Assembly (NCBI GenBank): GCA_963691715.1
Contig: OY829281.1
Location: 1,178,001-1,242,000 of the forward strand
Length of the DNA stretch: 64,000 bases
From: HXMU1420-13 sp963691715
Lineage (GTDB): Bacteria > Bacteroidota > Rhodothermia > Balneolales > Balneolaceae
Direction: 5' to 3'
The notes beneath the pieces were generated by a model. It worked only from the letters and a program-made list of their open reading frames with translations. It did no database searches and was not told where the DNA came from. Every line of letters starts with the position of its first letter. The stretch's first letter is position 1. Shown in pieces: positions 1-8,929 of this stretch. A program made the position numbers and the translations under genes.

Positions 1-1343
1 TCTTCTCCTTGACCATGAATGATTATTTGCTTCAGTTCTTGGCTATGTTCAATAACAGCCGAAGGATCTTCGCGATGAATCTGATGCAATGCATTACCGA
101 GTTTATCTTCATCCCCTTCTCTCTGTAATTTAACCGCCGTTCGAATAATGGTTGATGGAAAATGAATGGGCTCAAGCGCAATTTCATGTCCTTTTTCATG
201 TAGCGTATCATTAACTTCGCCATCTTTAAGTTTAACCACCGCTCCGATATCTCCCGTTCTGATTTCTGGAATTTCAATACGTTTATGCCCTTCTGTTACA
301 TAGAGGTTACCTAATCGAACCGTATTAGAATTACGTGAATTTTGGAGATCCATACCTGCTTTTACGTTACCACCATACACTTTAAAATATATAAGATCAC
401 CTACATGTGATTCTGAATGCGTTTTAAATAAAAACATAATGGGTTGCCCTTCAGGGTCCATTATAACATCGTCGTCATTGATTGTTTTAGCTGGGTTAAC
501 TTCTAGCGGATTTGGTGCTACATCATCGATAAATCCCATGATTCGCCCTGTGCCCATATTTCTAGATGCACATGCACAAAATAATGGAAGAATATTCCCA
601 TTAATCATGGATAGATGTAGTCCATTTTGCATTTGCTCTTCATCAAGCATACCATGCTCGAAATATATATCCATTAACATTTCATCGTTCTCCGCGATTA
701 CCTCCACTAATTCTTGATGAAGTTTAGTGGCTCTTTCCATCTCAGAGTCTGGGATAGGCAATTTATCAGGTTTTCCCCCATGTTCAGGAAATTCATACAT
801 GGTCATACGAAGTACATCGATAATGGCATGAAAATCGGAACCTTCACTAAATGGATATTGAACTACCGTTACTTCTCTCCCAAAATGGTGTTTTGATTCT
901 TCAACAGCATTCCAAAAATCTGAACGTTCTGCATCTAATTTGTTAACCACAAACATTGTTGGCGTTTTATACTTTCGCAAATAGGCCCATAGTGCGTCGG
1001 TTGCTACTTCTACTCCATGTTCTGCATTTAATGTCATTATTGCGGTATCGGCAACTTTCAAAGCACCTACAACCTCCCCAACGTAATCGGATGTGCCAGG
1101 AGTGTCTATCAAATTAATTTTATGTCCTCTCCAGTCAAGATTCATAAACGAGGAAAACACAGACTTTCCTTTTTCTTTTTCTAAGTTGTGATAGTCTGAG
1201 GTTGTGTTTTGATCTTGAACGGTACCCCGCCTAGTTATAGCTCCGGATTCAAACAACATAGTTTCTGCTAAGGTTGTTTTACCGGAGCCCGAATGCCCCA
1301 ACAACACAACATTACGAATGCGAGTAGGATTGTATACTTTCAT
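1..1343 (-). CDS. EF-G-like translational GTPase (FusA2/EF-G2 type), 3' end cut off by window edge
   Basis: About 447 codons are visible; the C-terminal part lies outside the window. The P-loop GHSGSGKT is at residues 16-23, the G3 motif DTPG at 80-83 and a G4 motif NKLD follows, so this is a GTPase of the EF-G family, which drives ribosome translocation or recycling. Two features separate it from canonical EF-G. The switch I region reads GKSVFSS instead of the usual RGITI-type sequence. The residue after DTPG is Thr84, where canonical EF-G has the His that positions the catalytic water. The following text (SDYVGEV) resembles the FusA2/EF-G2 paralogue group (DFVGE). The start is fixed by a GGAGG five bases upstream of ATG. 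It is divergent from ansA. It is probably a paralogue acting beside a canonical EF-G elsewhere in the genome; the exact role is inference. Confidence 0.85.
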   Translation of the reverse strand, partial: MKVYNPTRIRNVVLLGHSGSGKTTLAETMLFESGAITRRGTVQDQNTTSDYHNLEKEKGKSVFSSFMNLDWRGHKINLIDTPGTSDYVGEVVGALKVADTAIMTLNAEHGVEVATDALWAYLRKYKTPTMFVVNKLDAERSDFWNAVEESKHHFGREVTVVQYPFSEGSDFHAIIDVLRMTMYEFPEHGGKPDKLPIPDSEMERATKLHQELVEVIAENDEMLMDIYFEHGMLDEEQMQNGLHLSMINGNILPLFCACASRNMGTGRIMGFIDDVAPNPLEVNPAKTINDDDVIMDPEGQPIMFLFKTHSESHVGDLIYFKVYGGNVKAGMDLQNSRNSNTVRLGNLYVTEGHKRIEIPEIRTGDIGAVVKLKDGEVNDTLHEKGHEIALEPIHFPSTIIRTAVKLQREGDEDKLGNALHQIHREDPSAVIEHSQELKQIIIHGQGE

Positions 1344-1348
1344 AGTAA

Positions 1349-1353
1349 CCTCC
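1349..1353 (-). promoter_or_regulatory. Shine-Dalgarno site of the EF-G-like gene
   Basis: GGAGG on the minus strand, five bases before the ATG at 1343. It is one of the few strong ribosome-binding sites in the window and fixes the start. Confidence 0.7.
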
Positions 1354-1510
1354 GATTTTGGTATTAAGCTCGATCTTATTTTTGGTGCACGAGCATGTAT
1401 ATTTGTAAGCGCTTTTTTTATATCATGCTTTGATTTTTATGAGGAACGTGCTGAACATTGACTAAGTGAGTGTGAACCTATAAACTAAACATCTGAGAAT
1501 AATAATCAAC

Positions 1511-2506
1511 ATGAAAAATATACTATTAATACAGACTGGTGGAACTATAGCTATGAGTGCTAAAGGAGATGGCGTAGAACTTCAACCTGATGCTTGGTCT
1601 AATGCGTTAATTGAAAGGGTTCCTCAGTTAGCAGAACTTGCTCAAATACATACTATTCCTCTTTTTTTTGAAGATTCCTCAGATTTAAATCACACACATT
1701 GGAATACATTAGCAGAGTGTATTCATACCCATTACCATGCATTTGATGGATTTGTTGTAATACATGGCACCGATACGATGGCCTTTACTGCTTCTGCTCT
1801 TTCATTTGCTTTAAAACACCTAACCAAACCTGTGGTATTTACTGGTAGCCAAGTTCCCTTGGCTTCTATACGAAGCGATGCTCGAAGAAACTTGATAAAC
1901 TCCATCGAGATTGCTACTTCAAACCTACAAGAAGTAGTAATCTGTTTTAATGACCATGTATATAGGGGAAACAGAGCAACAAAACTAAGCATAGGCGATT
2001 TTGATGCATTTGGATCTCCAAATCTTCCTCCCCTTGCAACCATAGGATTGGAGGTAAAATTAAATGTTGAACCGAAGGAAACAATACAACCGTTTTGTAT
2101 CGAACCTCATTTTTCAAATGAATTACTTGTATTAACTGTATTTCCCTCTCTTGATATTAGTTATCTACTAAATTTAGATCTAACAAAGCTTAGAGCCATT
2201 ATTGTGCGCAGTTTTGGATGTGGAAACATCCCTACAAAAGGCCGGTATAGCATTTTAACTTTTTTAGAAAAGTGTACCAATCATGGCGTAATTGTAGCTA
2301 TGATCTCGCAAGCTGATTATGATGCGGTTGATCTATCGAAATATGCAGCCGGTCGAAAGATTGCAGAAGCAGGAGCAATATCTTGTGGAGATATGACCTT
2401 AGAGGCCTCACTAACTAAAATGATGTGGTTACTTTCTCAACACAAAAATAATAATCACTTCATAAAAACAGAATACCAGAAGAACCTTGTTGGTGAACTT
2501 TCTTAG
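1511..2506 (+). CDS. ansA: Type I L-asparaginase
   Basis: Hydrolyses L-asparagine to aspartate and ammonia, probably in the cytoplasm since there is no signal peptide. The 331-residue length matches cytoplasmic type I enzymes. The first active-site motif TGGTI is at residues 9-13. The second, HGTDTM, lies near residue 85 and carries the Thr-Asp pair. The GSQ, DARRN and FGCGNIP segments are typical of the family. The gene is divergent from the EF-G-like gene and convergent with alkB, with only 13 bases between the stop codons. No obvious Shine-Dalgarno precedes the ATG. Family assignment is firm; whether glutamine is also used cannot be read from the sequence. Confidence 0.93.
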   Translation: MKNILLIQTGGTIAMSAKGDGVELQPDAWSNALIERVPQLAELAQIHTIPLFFEDSSDLNHTHWNTLAECIHTHYHAFDGFVVIHGTDTMAFTASALSFALKHLTKPVVFTGSQVPLASIRSDARRNLINSIEIATSNLQEVVICFNDHVYRGNRATKLSIGDFDAFGSPNLPPLATIGLEVKLNVEPKETIQPFCIEPHFSNELLVLTVFPSLDISYLLNLDLTKLRAIIVRSFGCGNIPTKGRYSILTFLEKCTNHGVIVAMISQADYDAVDLSKYAAGRKIAEAGAISCGDMTLEASLTKMMWLLSQHKNNNHFIKTEYQKNLVGELS

Positions 2507-2519
2507 TTTTCGAAACTGA

Positions 2520-3569
2520 TTAAGAGCCAACCCCTAAACTTGAAGCTGGTATTCTCTTATCCATTATAAAAAACCAAAGTGGAGGTACCAGAGCAATTAA
2601 AATCATAGCTGGATATCCAAACGGCAGTTCTGGTGCTTCTTCATGGTGATCTAACACCTGATATTTTTTACTGGCGATGTAATGATGATCAGAATGGCGG
2701 GTTAACTCGTACAAAACGATACGACCAAATTGATAATTTGCATTCCAAGAATGAATTGGACGAACTCGCTCATATCTTCCATTTTCCAGTTTCTTTCTTC
2801 GAAGCCCATAATGCTCCAAATAGTTGATGGTTTCCAACAACAATACTCCAATCAACCCACTCAAACTTACAACTGATAATACCGTCCACGAAGTGAAATA
2901 CAGGATGATTCCCAAATAAAGTAGTTGAACTACCGAAAACTGAAACATTTGATTATGTATGCTCCAAAATGAAGTCCTAGCTTTTCTAAGACGATCGGCT
3001 TCCAGCTTCCAGGCACTGATGTAGCTCCCCGCCAACGATTTAGCCCAAAACCAGAATAGCCAATCTCCTTTCTTTGCACTAGCAGGATCTTGATCAGTAG
3101 CCACAAACCGATGATGACCTCGATTATGCTCGATAAAAAAATGGGTATATAATGCAGGTATAAGTAGAATTTGACCAAATATCTGTTCATATTTTTCTTT
3201 TCTATGCCCTAATTCATGAGCCACATTAATTCCACAAGATCCAATTACAATCCCAACTGATAACATATTCCCGACTAGCACACTCGTTTGCATCGATGTT
3301 TGAAGTAATTGTACAATAAAGAACCCAACTATCGCATACACTACTGGAATATTTAGATAGAGCAACCAATCAAAAATGCGTTTTCCTAATAGTTCTTTTC
3401 TTTCAAATTCGGTGACATTCGAAGTATCAATGGGACCAATGTGGTCAACAATGGGAATCAAAATAAAAGAAAAGATTACCGCTCCCCATGCCCATACACC
3501 ACCAAACCATAACCCTACGGCAGCTAGAAGGGGATTGATATAAGCAACCAAATATTTTAGATCATTCAT
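2520..3569 (-). CDS. alkB: AlkB-type alkane 1-monooxygenase (integral-membrane di-iron hydroxylase)
   Basis: Inner-membrane non-haem di-iron enzyme that would hydroxylate the terminal carbon of medium-chain alkanes. All diagnostic elements are present: HELGH (H118, H122), EHNRGHHRFVAT, the NYLEHYGL segment specific to alkane hydroxylases, and RHSDHH near the C-terminus. The 349-residue length is slightly short of the roughly 400 usual for the family. Hydrophobic helices at about residues 10-40 and 70-115 and in the 220-240 region fit the membrane topology. No rubredoxin, rubredoxin reductase or alcohol dehydrogenase gene adjoins it, so electron donors must be encoded elsewhere. A related AlkB-family fatty-acid or xylene oxygenase is less likely given the HYG segment. 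Confidence 0.9.
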   Translation of the reverse strand: MNDLKYLVAYINPLLAAVGLWFGGVWAWGAVIFSFILIPIVDHIGPIDTSNVTEFERKELLGKRIFDWLLYLNIPVVYAIVGFFIVQLLQTSMQTSVLVGNMLSVGIVIGSCGINVAHELGHRKEKYEQIFGQILLIPALYTHFFIEHNRGHHRFVATDQDPASAKKGDWLFWFWAKSLAGSYISAWKLEADRLRKARTSFWSIHNQMFQFSVVQLLYLGIILYFTSWTVLSVVSLSGLIGVLLLETINYLEHYGLRRKKLENGRYERVRPIHSWNANYQFGRIVLYELTRHSDHHYIASKKYQVLDHHEEAPELPFGYPAMILIALVPPLWFFIMDKRIPASSLGVGS

Positions 3570-3669
3570 CTCATAAATTTAATTCACACTATCCCTCATT
3601 TCAATAATTCTTAATTATTAATTGAATAATTCTTAATTGTTTCCCTATACTCACAAAAAACAAAGAGTC

Positions 3670-4380
3670 ATGTACTTCATATTTGATCTAGAAACTATCC
3701 CTGATATTGACTTTATTCGAACTGTGTTGGATAACAGAGAATCGGATGAAGAAAATCTTCTCGAAAAAGCAAGTGAACTATTAGCTAGGAATAAATCAGG
3801 GTTTCTCCCCCCCATGTACCATAGAGTAGTTTCTTGGGTTGGGCTTTGGATTGGGAACACTGGTGATCCACGCCAAAAAGTTGCATGGAATGGGGTAGAT
3901 GAAAAAACGGGACTCCAAAAAATTTTTGAAGCCATAGGTACGTACAAAGATTTTGGATTGATCCACCACAATGGGAAAGGCTTTGATATTCCTGTGCTCA
4001 CTTATCGGGCAATGAAACATGGTCTCCAAATGCCAATACGTATGAGTAATTACGATATACGGTATAGATACAGCAAACATAATATTGATCTTGTTGACGA
4101 ATTCAGTAACTATGGAGCTAGTTCATGGCCTAAATTGAAACATTTAGGCCAACTAATTGGCATTCCATTCAAACAGACTGGAGAAGGGAATCAGGTATAC
4201 GAAATGTTCAAAAAAAATGAACTCGACCTGATTGAGCATTATTGTTATGAGGATGTGATGGCTACTTACATTGTTTGGCTATACATGCAATTCACCACTG
4301 GTCATATACCAAAAGCTCAATTTAATAATTTGAAAGATAGAGCTTTAGGTAAGCTGAAAGAAATTCAAGAATCTAACTAA
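3670..4380 (+). CDS. PolB-like 3'-5' exonuclease (DNA_pol_B_exo2 type)
   Basis: The protein opens with FDLETIP, the Exo I motif (Asp and Glu metal ligands) of DnaQ-fold 3'-5' exonucleases. The HHNGKGFDIPVL segment matches Exo II, and HYCYEDVMATY near the end fits Exo III with its Tyr...Asp pattern. The roughly 236-residue free-standing form matches the predicted exonuclease family related to the proofreading domain of DNA polymerase B (PF10108). A longer reading frame begins at a TTG at 3637, but the ATG at 3670 puts the Exo I strand directly at the N-terminus and is preferred. It probably acts in DNA repair; the substrate is unknown. It is followed by amt but is not clearly co-transcribed with it (156-base gap). 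Confidence 0.8.
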   Translation: MYFIFDLETIPDIDFIRTVLDNRESDEENLLEKASELLARNKSGFLPPMYHRVVSWVGLWIGNTGDPRQKVAWNGVDEKTGLQKIFEAIGTYKDFGLIHHNGKGFDIPVLTYRAMKHGLQMPIRMSNYDIRYRYSKHNIDLVDEFSNYGASSWPKLKHLGQLIGIPFKQTGEGNQVYEMFKKNELDLIEHYCYEDVMATYIVWLYMQFTTGHIPKAQFNNLKDRALGKLKEIQESN

Positions 4381-4536
4381 TTTTATTAGCCTATTCACCC
4401 ATTAATAACACTTAGAAAAGCCCTTCCAGGAAAATTTGCTTAATATTTTTAATTTTTTTTCAATTTTACCTAAAGTATTTTTGATATTAAAGTATTACTA
4501 TTAGGTTCATTCACTAATAAATTGTTGGACAAATTT

Positions 4537-5868
4537 ATGAAAAAACTCCTCACAACACTGTTCTTTTCAGTGTTTTTCACTCTCACTGCTTTTGCTGAAG
4601 AGGCAGAAGCGACTATCAACTCTGGTGATACGGCTTGGATGCTTATAGCTACGGCTTTGGTTATGCTTATGACACCTGCCGGTCTTGCTCTGTTTTATGG
4701 TGGTCTTACTCAAAATAAGCACGTACTCAATACTATTGGAATGAGTTATATGGCTTTTTGTACTGGAACCATTGTATGGGTGGTAGTCGCATATTCTCTT
4801 GCTTTCAGTGAGGGCAATGCCTTCATTGGTAGCCTTGAACATTTAATGTTATCTGGAATTGGCGTTAATGATGTAAGTGGTTCCATACCTTCCCTGTTGT
4901 TTGTGGTATTTCAGGGTACATTTGCTGCCATTGCAGTAGCCATTGTTAGTGGCTCTATTATTGAACGTGTTCGATTCTCTACATGGGGTCTATTTTCTGT
5001 TCTTTGGGTAATCGCTGTATATGCTCCTATCGCACATTGGGTATGGGGCGGTGGTTTCTTAAGCGAAAGCGGTGAAATGGATTTTGCAGGTGGAACAGTG
5101 ATACATATTAATGCAGGTGTTGCTGGGCTTGTACTTTCCTATCTAGTAGGAAAAAGGATGGAACACAGTTTGGAAGAGGTCCGCAAACCTTCTTCTATTA
5201 AATTTATGGTGCTTGGATCTGCACTTCTTTGGTTTGGCTGGTTTGGATTTAATGGTGGCAGCCAATTAGCTGCCGATGGCATCGCCGCCAATGCTTTGCT
5301 TGTTACAAACGTAGCAGCATGTGCTGGTGCTCTTATTTGGTTAACTATCGAATGGTTCATTGTTAAAAAGCCAACATTAATTGGAATGGCGTCGGGTGCA
5401 ATATCTGGGCTCGTTGGTATTACACCTGCCTCAGGGTTTGTAGATGTTTCTGGAGCTTTAGCAATTGGTCTAATTTCTGGATTAGTTGGTTATTGGGGGG
5501 TTGTTCATCTAAAATCATGGGTTAAGCATGATGATACATTGGACGCTTTTGGCATTCATGGCTTAGTTGGAATTGCTGGTGCTATTTTAACTGGTGTTTT
5601 CGCTAATCCAGAAATAAATGGAGGCGCAGGACTACTTTATGGAAATGCTGCTCAAGTATGGGTACAAACTAAAGCCGTATTAATCACAATTGCTTATTCT
5701 GCGGTTGCTACTGCCGTTGTATACAAGATTTCTGCATTAATCACATCAGGTGGTAGGATTGAAGAAAATCTTGAACTTGAGGGTATGGATATTGGATATC
5801 ATGGGGAACAACATTTAGTGGTAGACGAAACTCATGTTGTGGCATCCGTCAAAGCGAAAAAAAAGTAA
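4537..5868 (+). CDS. amt: Ammonium transporter (Amt/MEP/Rh family)
   Basis: Integral-membrane ammonium channel of about 443 residues. A cleavable signal peptide (MKKLLTTLFF...AFA) precedes eleven predicted hydrophobic helices, as in many Amt proteins. Family landmarks include PAGLALFYGGL in helix 1, the first pore His in PIAHWVWGGG and the second in FGIHGLVG. The frame extends upstream to a TTG at 4522, but the ATG at 4537 gives the cleanest signal peptide. No glnK (PII) gene follows, which is unusual because amt and glnK are commonly paired. A strong bidirectional terminator closes the gene. It would supply nitrogen at low external ammonium. Confidence 0.94.
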   Translation: MKKLLTTLFFSVFFTLTAFAEEAEATINSGDTAWMLIATALVMLMTPAGLALFYGGLTQNKHVLNTIGMSYMAFCTGTIVWVVVAYSLAFSEGNAFIGSLEHLMLSGIGVNDVSGSIPSLLFVVFQGTFAAIAVAIVSGSIIERVRFSTWGLFSVLWVIAVYAPIAHWVWGGGFLSESGEMDFAGGTVIHINAGVAGLVLSYLVGKRMEHSLEEVRKPSSIKFMVLGSALLWFGWFGFNGGSQLAADGIAANALLVTNVAACAGALIWLTIEWFIVKKPTLIGMASGAISGLVGITPASGFVDVSGALAIGLISGLVGYWGVVHLKSWVKHDDTLDAFGIHGLVGIAGAILTGVFANPEINGGAGLLYGNAAQVWVQTKAVLITIAYSAVATAVVYKISALITSGGRIEENLELEGMDIGYHGEQHLVVDETHVVASVKAKKK

Positions 5869-5887
5869 AAAACTCTATCCCTTGCTC

Positions 5888-5918
5888 AAAAAAGCCTCAC
5901 TTCTGAGGCTTTTTTTTT
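5888..5918. terminator. Bidirectional intrinsic terminator between amt and the flavoprotein gene
   Basis: AAAAAAGCCTCA pairs with TGAGGCTTTTTT around a CTTC tetraloop, with A and T tracts on the two sides. It therefore works for both convergent genes, and its right edge touches the 3' end of the minus-strand gene. Confidence 0.9.
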
Positions 5919-7398
5919 AAATAATCCGATTTTTGTCACTGTAGTCTGGAATGATTCCCTTGTAGCCAAAAATACGTTTCATCCATTTTACGCTCGCTTC
6001 ACTTTGATTTTTAATATACCACTGATCAGCCGCTCTTCTTGCTCCTAAAGCCCAACTAGGATAAGGATGAATGGTATCGGCAATATTTCTTAGAGTTACT
6101 CCATTTTTCATCGCTACTGCATATTCTGATATTAATTCACCAGCATGAGCACCAACAATAGAAGCTCCATAGATTTTACCCGTTAACTTACTCGCAAAAA
6201 CCTTGATTAATCCTTGAGTCTCTCCTTCTGTGATGGCTCTATCGATTTTTGAATAAGGAAACCTGTAAACTTCATATTTTTGATTACCTGCCATTAATTG
6301 TTTTTCTGAAGCTCCGATGTGTGCTAATTCAGGACTCGTAAATGTTACCCAGGGCACATGCTTTTGATCTATCGTCATTGGAATCTTAAGCAAAGCTTTA
6401 GTCACTGCCACTTTACTCATATGCTCACTCATGTGGGTAAACTGATATCGACCAGTAACATCCCCTACCGCATAGATATGATTCACGTTGGTTTTGCAAG
6501 AATTGTCAACCTGAATTCCTTTATTATTTGTTTTTACGCCAGCGTTTTCAAGATTAAGACCCTTGAAATTTGCTTTGCGCCCAGTAGCAATCAGCACTTG
6601 AGATCCGCTTATTACCTCTTGTTTTCCATCTCTTTCTATCAGTATTTCAATTTTTTTTCCAGAATTCTGAATTTTATTGATAGAACATCCTAATTTAAAT
6701 TCAACATTCTGATCAATTAAAGACTGTTGTAAAATTTCCACTAATTCTGCGTCATCGTTTTGCATGATTCGATCCGCTTTATCAATAACAGTTACTTTAG
6801 ATCCTAAATTTACAAAAGCCTGACTCATTTCAATGCCAATAGGACCTCCTCCGATAATTAGTAGATGTTCTGGAAGATTATCTATCTCAAAAAGAGATTC
6901 ATTGGTTAGATAATGTATATCCTCTAATCCATCAATTGGTGGTATGAATGCCTTTGCACCCGTTGCAATAAAAATATGCGCGGCCGTAACTCTTCTAGAT
7001 TGTTCTCCATCTAAAGAAATTTCAAGGGTATGGGCATCTTTAAATTCAGCTTCACCAAAAACAACCTCAATGCCCATTTCTTCATAAATTTCAGGACGAT
7101 CTGCATCTTCATAAACCTCATCTCGAACTTTTTGAACGTGCTGAATAACCTTTTTAAAATTAATAGTAGGTTCAGCATCTAATAATCCAAATGTGCTTGC
7201 ATTACGAATTTGATAAGCCAATTTCCCCGCCTTTAAAAGAATTTTAGATGGTATGCAACCGGTCCAGGTACAGTCTCCACCTAGTTTATTTGATTCAATC
7301 ATCATAGTCTTCGCGCCTACATTTGCAGCTATACCAGACGCAGTTAAACCAGCTGCTCCACCTCCGATTACTATTGCATCGAAATCATATTTAGACAT
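5917..7398 (-). CDS. FAD/NAD(P)-dependent pyridine nucleotide-disulfide oxidoreductase, mercuric-reductase-like
   Basis: A 493-residue flavoprotein of the dihydrolipoamide dehydrogenase/mercuric reductase family. It has the FAD-binding GGGAAG near residues 12-17, the redox-active disulfide C43-x4-C48 in GGDCTWTGCIPSK, an NAD(P)-binding IIGGGPIGIE, the second FAD motif YAVGDV and a C-terminal dimerisation domain. The usual catalytic His-Glu pair of lipoamide dehydrogenase (HAHPT..E) is changed to H444-P-Y446-P-S-W-A-L451. So it is not an ordinary lipoamide dehydrogenase, and it also lacks the C-terminal Cys pair of MerA. The frame extends 31 residues further upstream, but GGAG six bases before this ATG decides the start. 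The substrate is unknown. Confidence 0.88.
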   Translation of the reverse strand: MSKYDFDAIVIGGGAAGLTASGIAANVGAKTMMIESNKLGGDCTWTGCIPSKILLKAGKLAYQIRNASTFGLLDAEPTINFKKVIQHVQKVRDEVYEDADRPEIYEEMGIEVVFGEAEFKDAHTLEISLDGEQSRRVTAAHIFIATGAKAFIPPIDGLEDIHYLTNESLFEIDNLPEHLLIIGGGPIGIEMSQAFVNLGSKVTVIDKADRIMQNDDAELVEILQQSLIDQNVEFKLGCSINKIQNSGKKIEILIERDGKQEVISGSQVLIATGRKANFKGLNLENAGVKTNNKGIQVDNSCKTNVNHIYAVGDVTGRYQFTHMSEHMSKVAVTKALLKIPMTIDQKHVPWVTFTSPELAHIGASEKQLMAGNQKYEVYRFPYSKIDRAITEGETQGLIKVFASKLTGKIYGASIVGAHAGELISEYAVAMKNGVTLRNIADTIHPYPSWALGARRAADQWYIKNQSEASVKWMKRIFGYKGIIPDYSDKNRII

Positions 7399-7404
7399 GA
7401 TCAT

Positions 7405-7408
7405 CTCC
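7405..7408 (-). promoter_or_regulatory. Shine-Dalgarno site deciding the flavoprotein start
   Basis: GGAG on the minus strand, six bases before the ATG at 7398. It supports the shorter reading over the frame opening at 7491. Confidence 0.6.
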
Positions 7409-7654
7409 AATAATTTTATAAAGAAATTGCATAATTTTGATTTATCAAATTTGTTATTTATGGTTTTAATTATTCTTGTATGGATAACCACCTAGAGCGT
7501 TCAAAGTTAAAACGAATTCGTATATCTTTTAAAGCATTAAAAGCATTAAGAAACTAACATTGAATAAATTAACAATACGTGGCAATGATTGTATCTACAT
7601 TATATAGCAAAAAAACGTTGTATGTGGTTAAAGACAAATCATTCTAATTATATG

Positions 7655-7981
7655 TTATTCCCTAAGCTGGTCTTTAATTTTTTTTACTGTAGAGTATGTT
7701 CCAATTAATACCATCAAAATTATGATACCATATACCCAAAAAGGGACATTCCTACCTGCTATAATGAGATATAAATATGCGGATATAAAAAAAAATATAG
7801 CTGATAATCCTGGTACAATAATTGATTTTTTTTGACGGTAATTACGAACTAACCAACCAATAGAAATAGTAAAAAAAGGAATAGCACCTACATAAATACT
7901 TCCGAAAATAATTGGGTTTACCCCGTAATTTTCACCTAAGGAAAAGAACCAAATTTTTAAAGATTCATACAGTTCATTCAT
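7655..7981 (-). CDS. Small integral membrane protein of unknown function
   Basis: A 108-residue protein with three predicted membrane helices, at about residues 22-43, 55-74 and 79-97. A short basic linker (RNYRQKK) sits between helices 1 and 2, and the charged C-terminus KKIKDQLRE suggests a cytoplasmic tail. The ATG is clear. No catalytic motif is visible and the family is not recognised. It stands alone on this strand, between the flavoprotein gene and a divergent metal-uptake-like operon. The 256 bases to its left hold no recognised gene or RNA. Confidence 0.7.
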   Translation of the reverse strand: MNELYESLKIWFFSLGENYGVNPIIFGSIYVGAIPFFTISIGWLVRNYRQKKSIIVPGLSAIFFFISAYLYLIIAGRNVPFWVYGIIILMVLIGTYSTVKKIKDQLRE

Positions 7982-8076
7982 GGAGATTAGTTTTGGTTAG
8001 TGTGAACAAATTTTTTCAAATTCTTTAGCTCTATCTATCATAATTGTTCTTTATCTTATAGGGGTAAATTACACTC

Positions 8077-8385
8077 TTGAGAAAAGGCATCAAAAAAATA
8101 TCGCTATTAATTTGGGCTCTAACCATTGTTGGTTTTTTGAGTTCAACAGTTCACTATCATGAAGATAGTTCGCATTGTGACGACCATGCTTCTGAAAGCA
8201 TGGTGATTGATAATGATGGTATTTGCGCAGTGTGTGAATTCGTTCACGTAAAGACTTCAATAGATACCAGTTGCCTTAAACCTATTACTGTTCAAGAGGA
8301 TACAATGCTTTCATTGTATCAATCTACTTTAAATAAGCAATCAATTTCGTTCAAACCAGAACGGGCCCCTCCTTACTCTGCTTAG
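8077..8385 (+). CDS. Small exported His/Cys-rich protein, first gene of a putative metal-uptake operon
   Basis: A 102-residue product starting at TTG, since no ATG lies between the in-frame stop at 8065 and the coding region. An N-terminal hydrophobic stretch (about residues 8-23) looks like a signal peptide or anchor. It is followed directly by HYHEDSSHCDDH and a later CAVCEFVH, that is, clustered His, Asp and Cys able to bind a transition metal. The gene is followed by an acidic His-containing lipoprotein and a ZnuD-like TonB receptor on the same strand. A metal-scavenging or metal-sensing role is inferred from composition and context. No known family is recognised with confidence; it resembles small His-rich periplasmic proteins such as DUF2946 members only in general design. 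Confidence 0.65.
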   Translation: MRKGIKKISLLIWALTIVGFLSSTVHYHEDSSHCDDHASESMVIDNDGICAVCEFVHVKTSIDTSCLKPITVQEDTMLSLYQSTLNKQSISFKPERAPPYSA

Positions 8386-8456
8386 TTTTTTCTCAGTTAC
8401 CACTGAGAGCTTTTAATTTTTTTTACACTCAACAATTAACAAATACTCATTTTGAT

Positions 8457-8918
8457 ATGAAACATTCAAATTTCATTAATAAACTATTTATATATGCCGT
8501 GCTAGGAACTTTTGTATTCTCAGCATGCTCAAATTCAACATCCTCAAATGATGAAGAAGAGCATGCAGATGCCGAAGGCTTTGTGCTAACAATGAATGGT
8601 GCCGATCTAGTAACACAACTACCAGGCGGTACCATTTCAGGTGAAATTGAACTCGAACCTGGAGAAGAAACAGATCTCATTAGCATTTATTTCTTTGACG
8701 ACGATGGCGATAGATTTCAACCAGATGAACCAGAATTTTCACTAGGTTTCGAATTTGAAGAAGAAGGCATTGCTGAATTCGAACAACATGAAGAAGATGG
8801 TAAATGGAGCTTCCATATACATGCTGAAGCCGAAGGTATCACTGATTTAAAATTGAAACTAATGCATGGTGGTCATTCTGACTTTACAACTCAAGATATC
8901 CATGTTCACGTAGAATAA
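8457..8918 (+). CDS. Acidic, His-containing lipoprotein in the putative metal-uptake operon
   Basis: A 153-residue lipoprotein. The signal peptide ends at a lipobox FSAC with Cys24 as the lipidation site. The mature N-terminus is strongly acidic (DEEEHADAEG). Later segments carry spaced histidines: EQHEEDGKWSFHIHAEAE, MHGGHSDF and DIHVHVE. The design fits a surface or periplasmic metal-binding protein that hands ions to the TonB receptor gene 11 bases downstream. No named family was recognised. The tight spacing to the receptor gene makes joint transcription very likely. The metal is not determined; zinc is the leading guess because of the receptor type. Confidence 0.75.
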   Translation: MKHSNFINKLFIYAVLGTFVFSACSNSTSSNDEEEHADAEGFVLTMNGADLVTQLPGGTISGEIELEPGEETDLISIYFFDDDGDRFQPDEPEFSLGFEFEEEGIAEFEQHEEDGKWSFHIHAEAEGITDLKLKLMHGGHSDFTTQDIHVHVE

Positions 8919-8929
8919 GGTACGTACTT

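Noticed and set aside
439..896. Plus-strand open frames over the EF-G-like gene
   Set aside because: The minus strand carries a continuous frame with GTPase motifs from 1343 to the window edge; the plus-strand frames are shadows.
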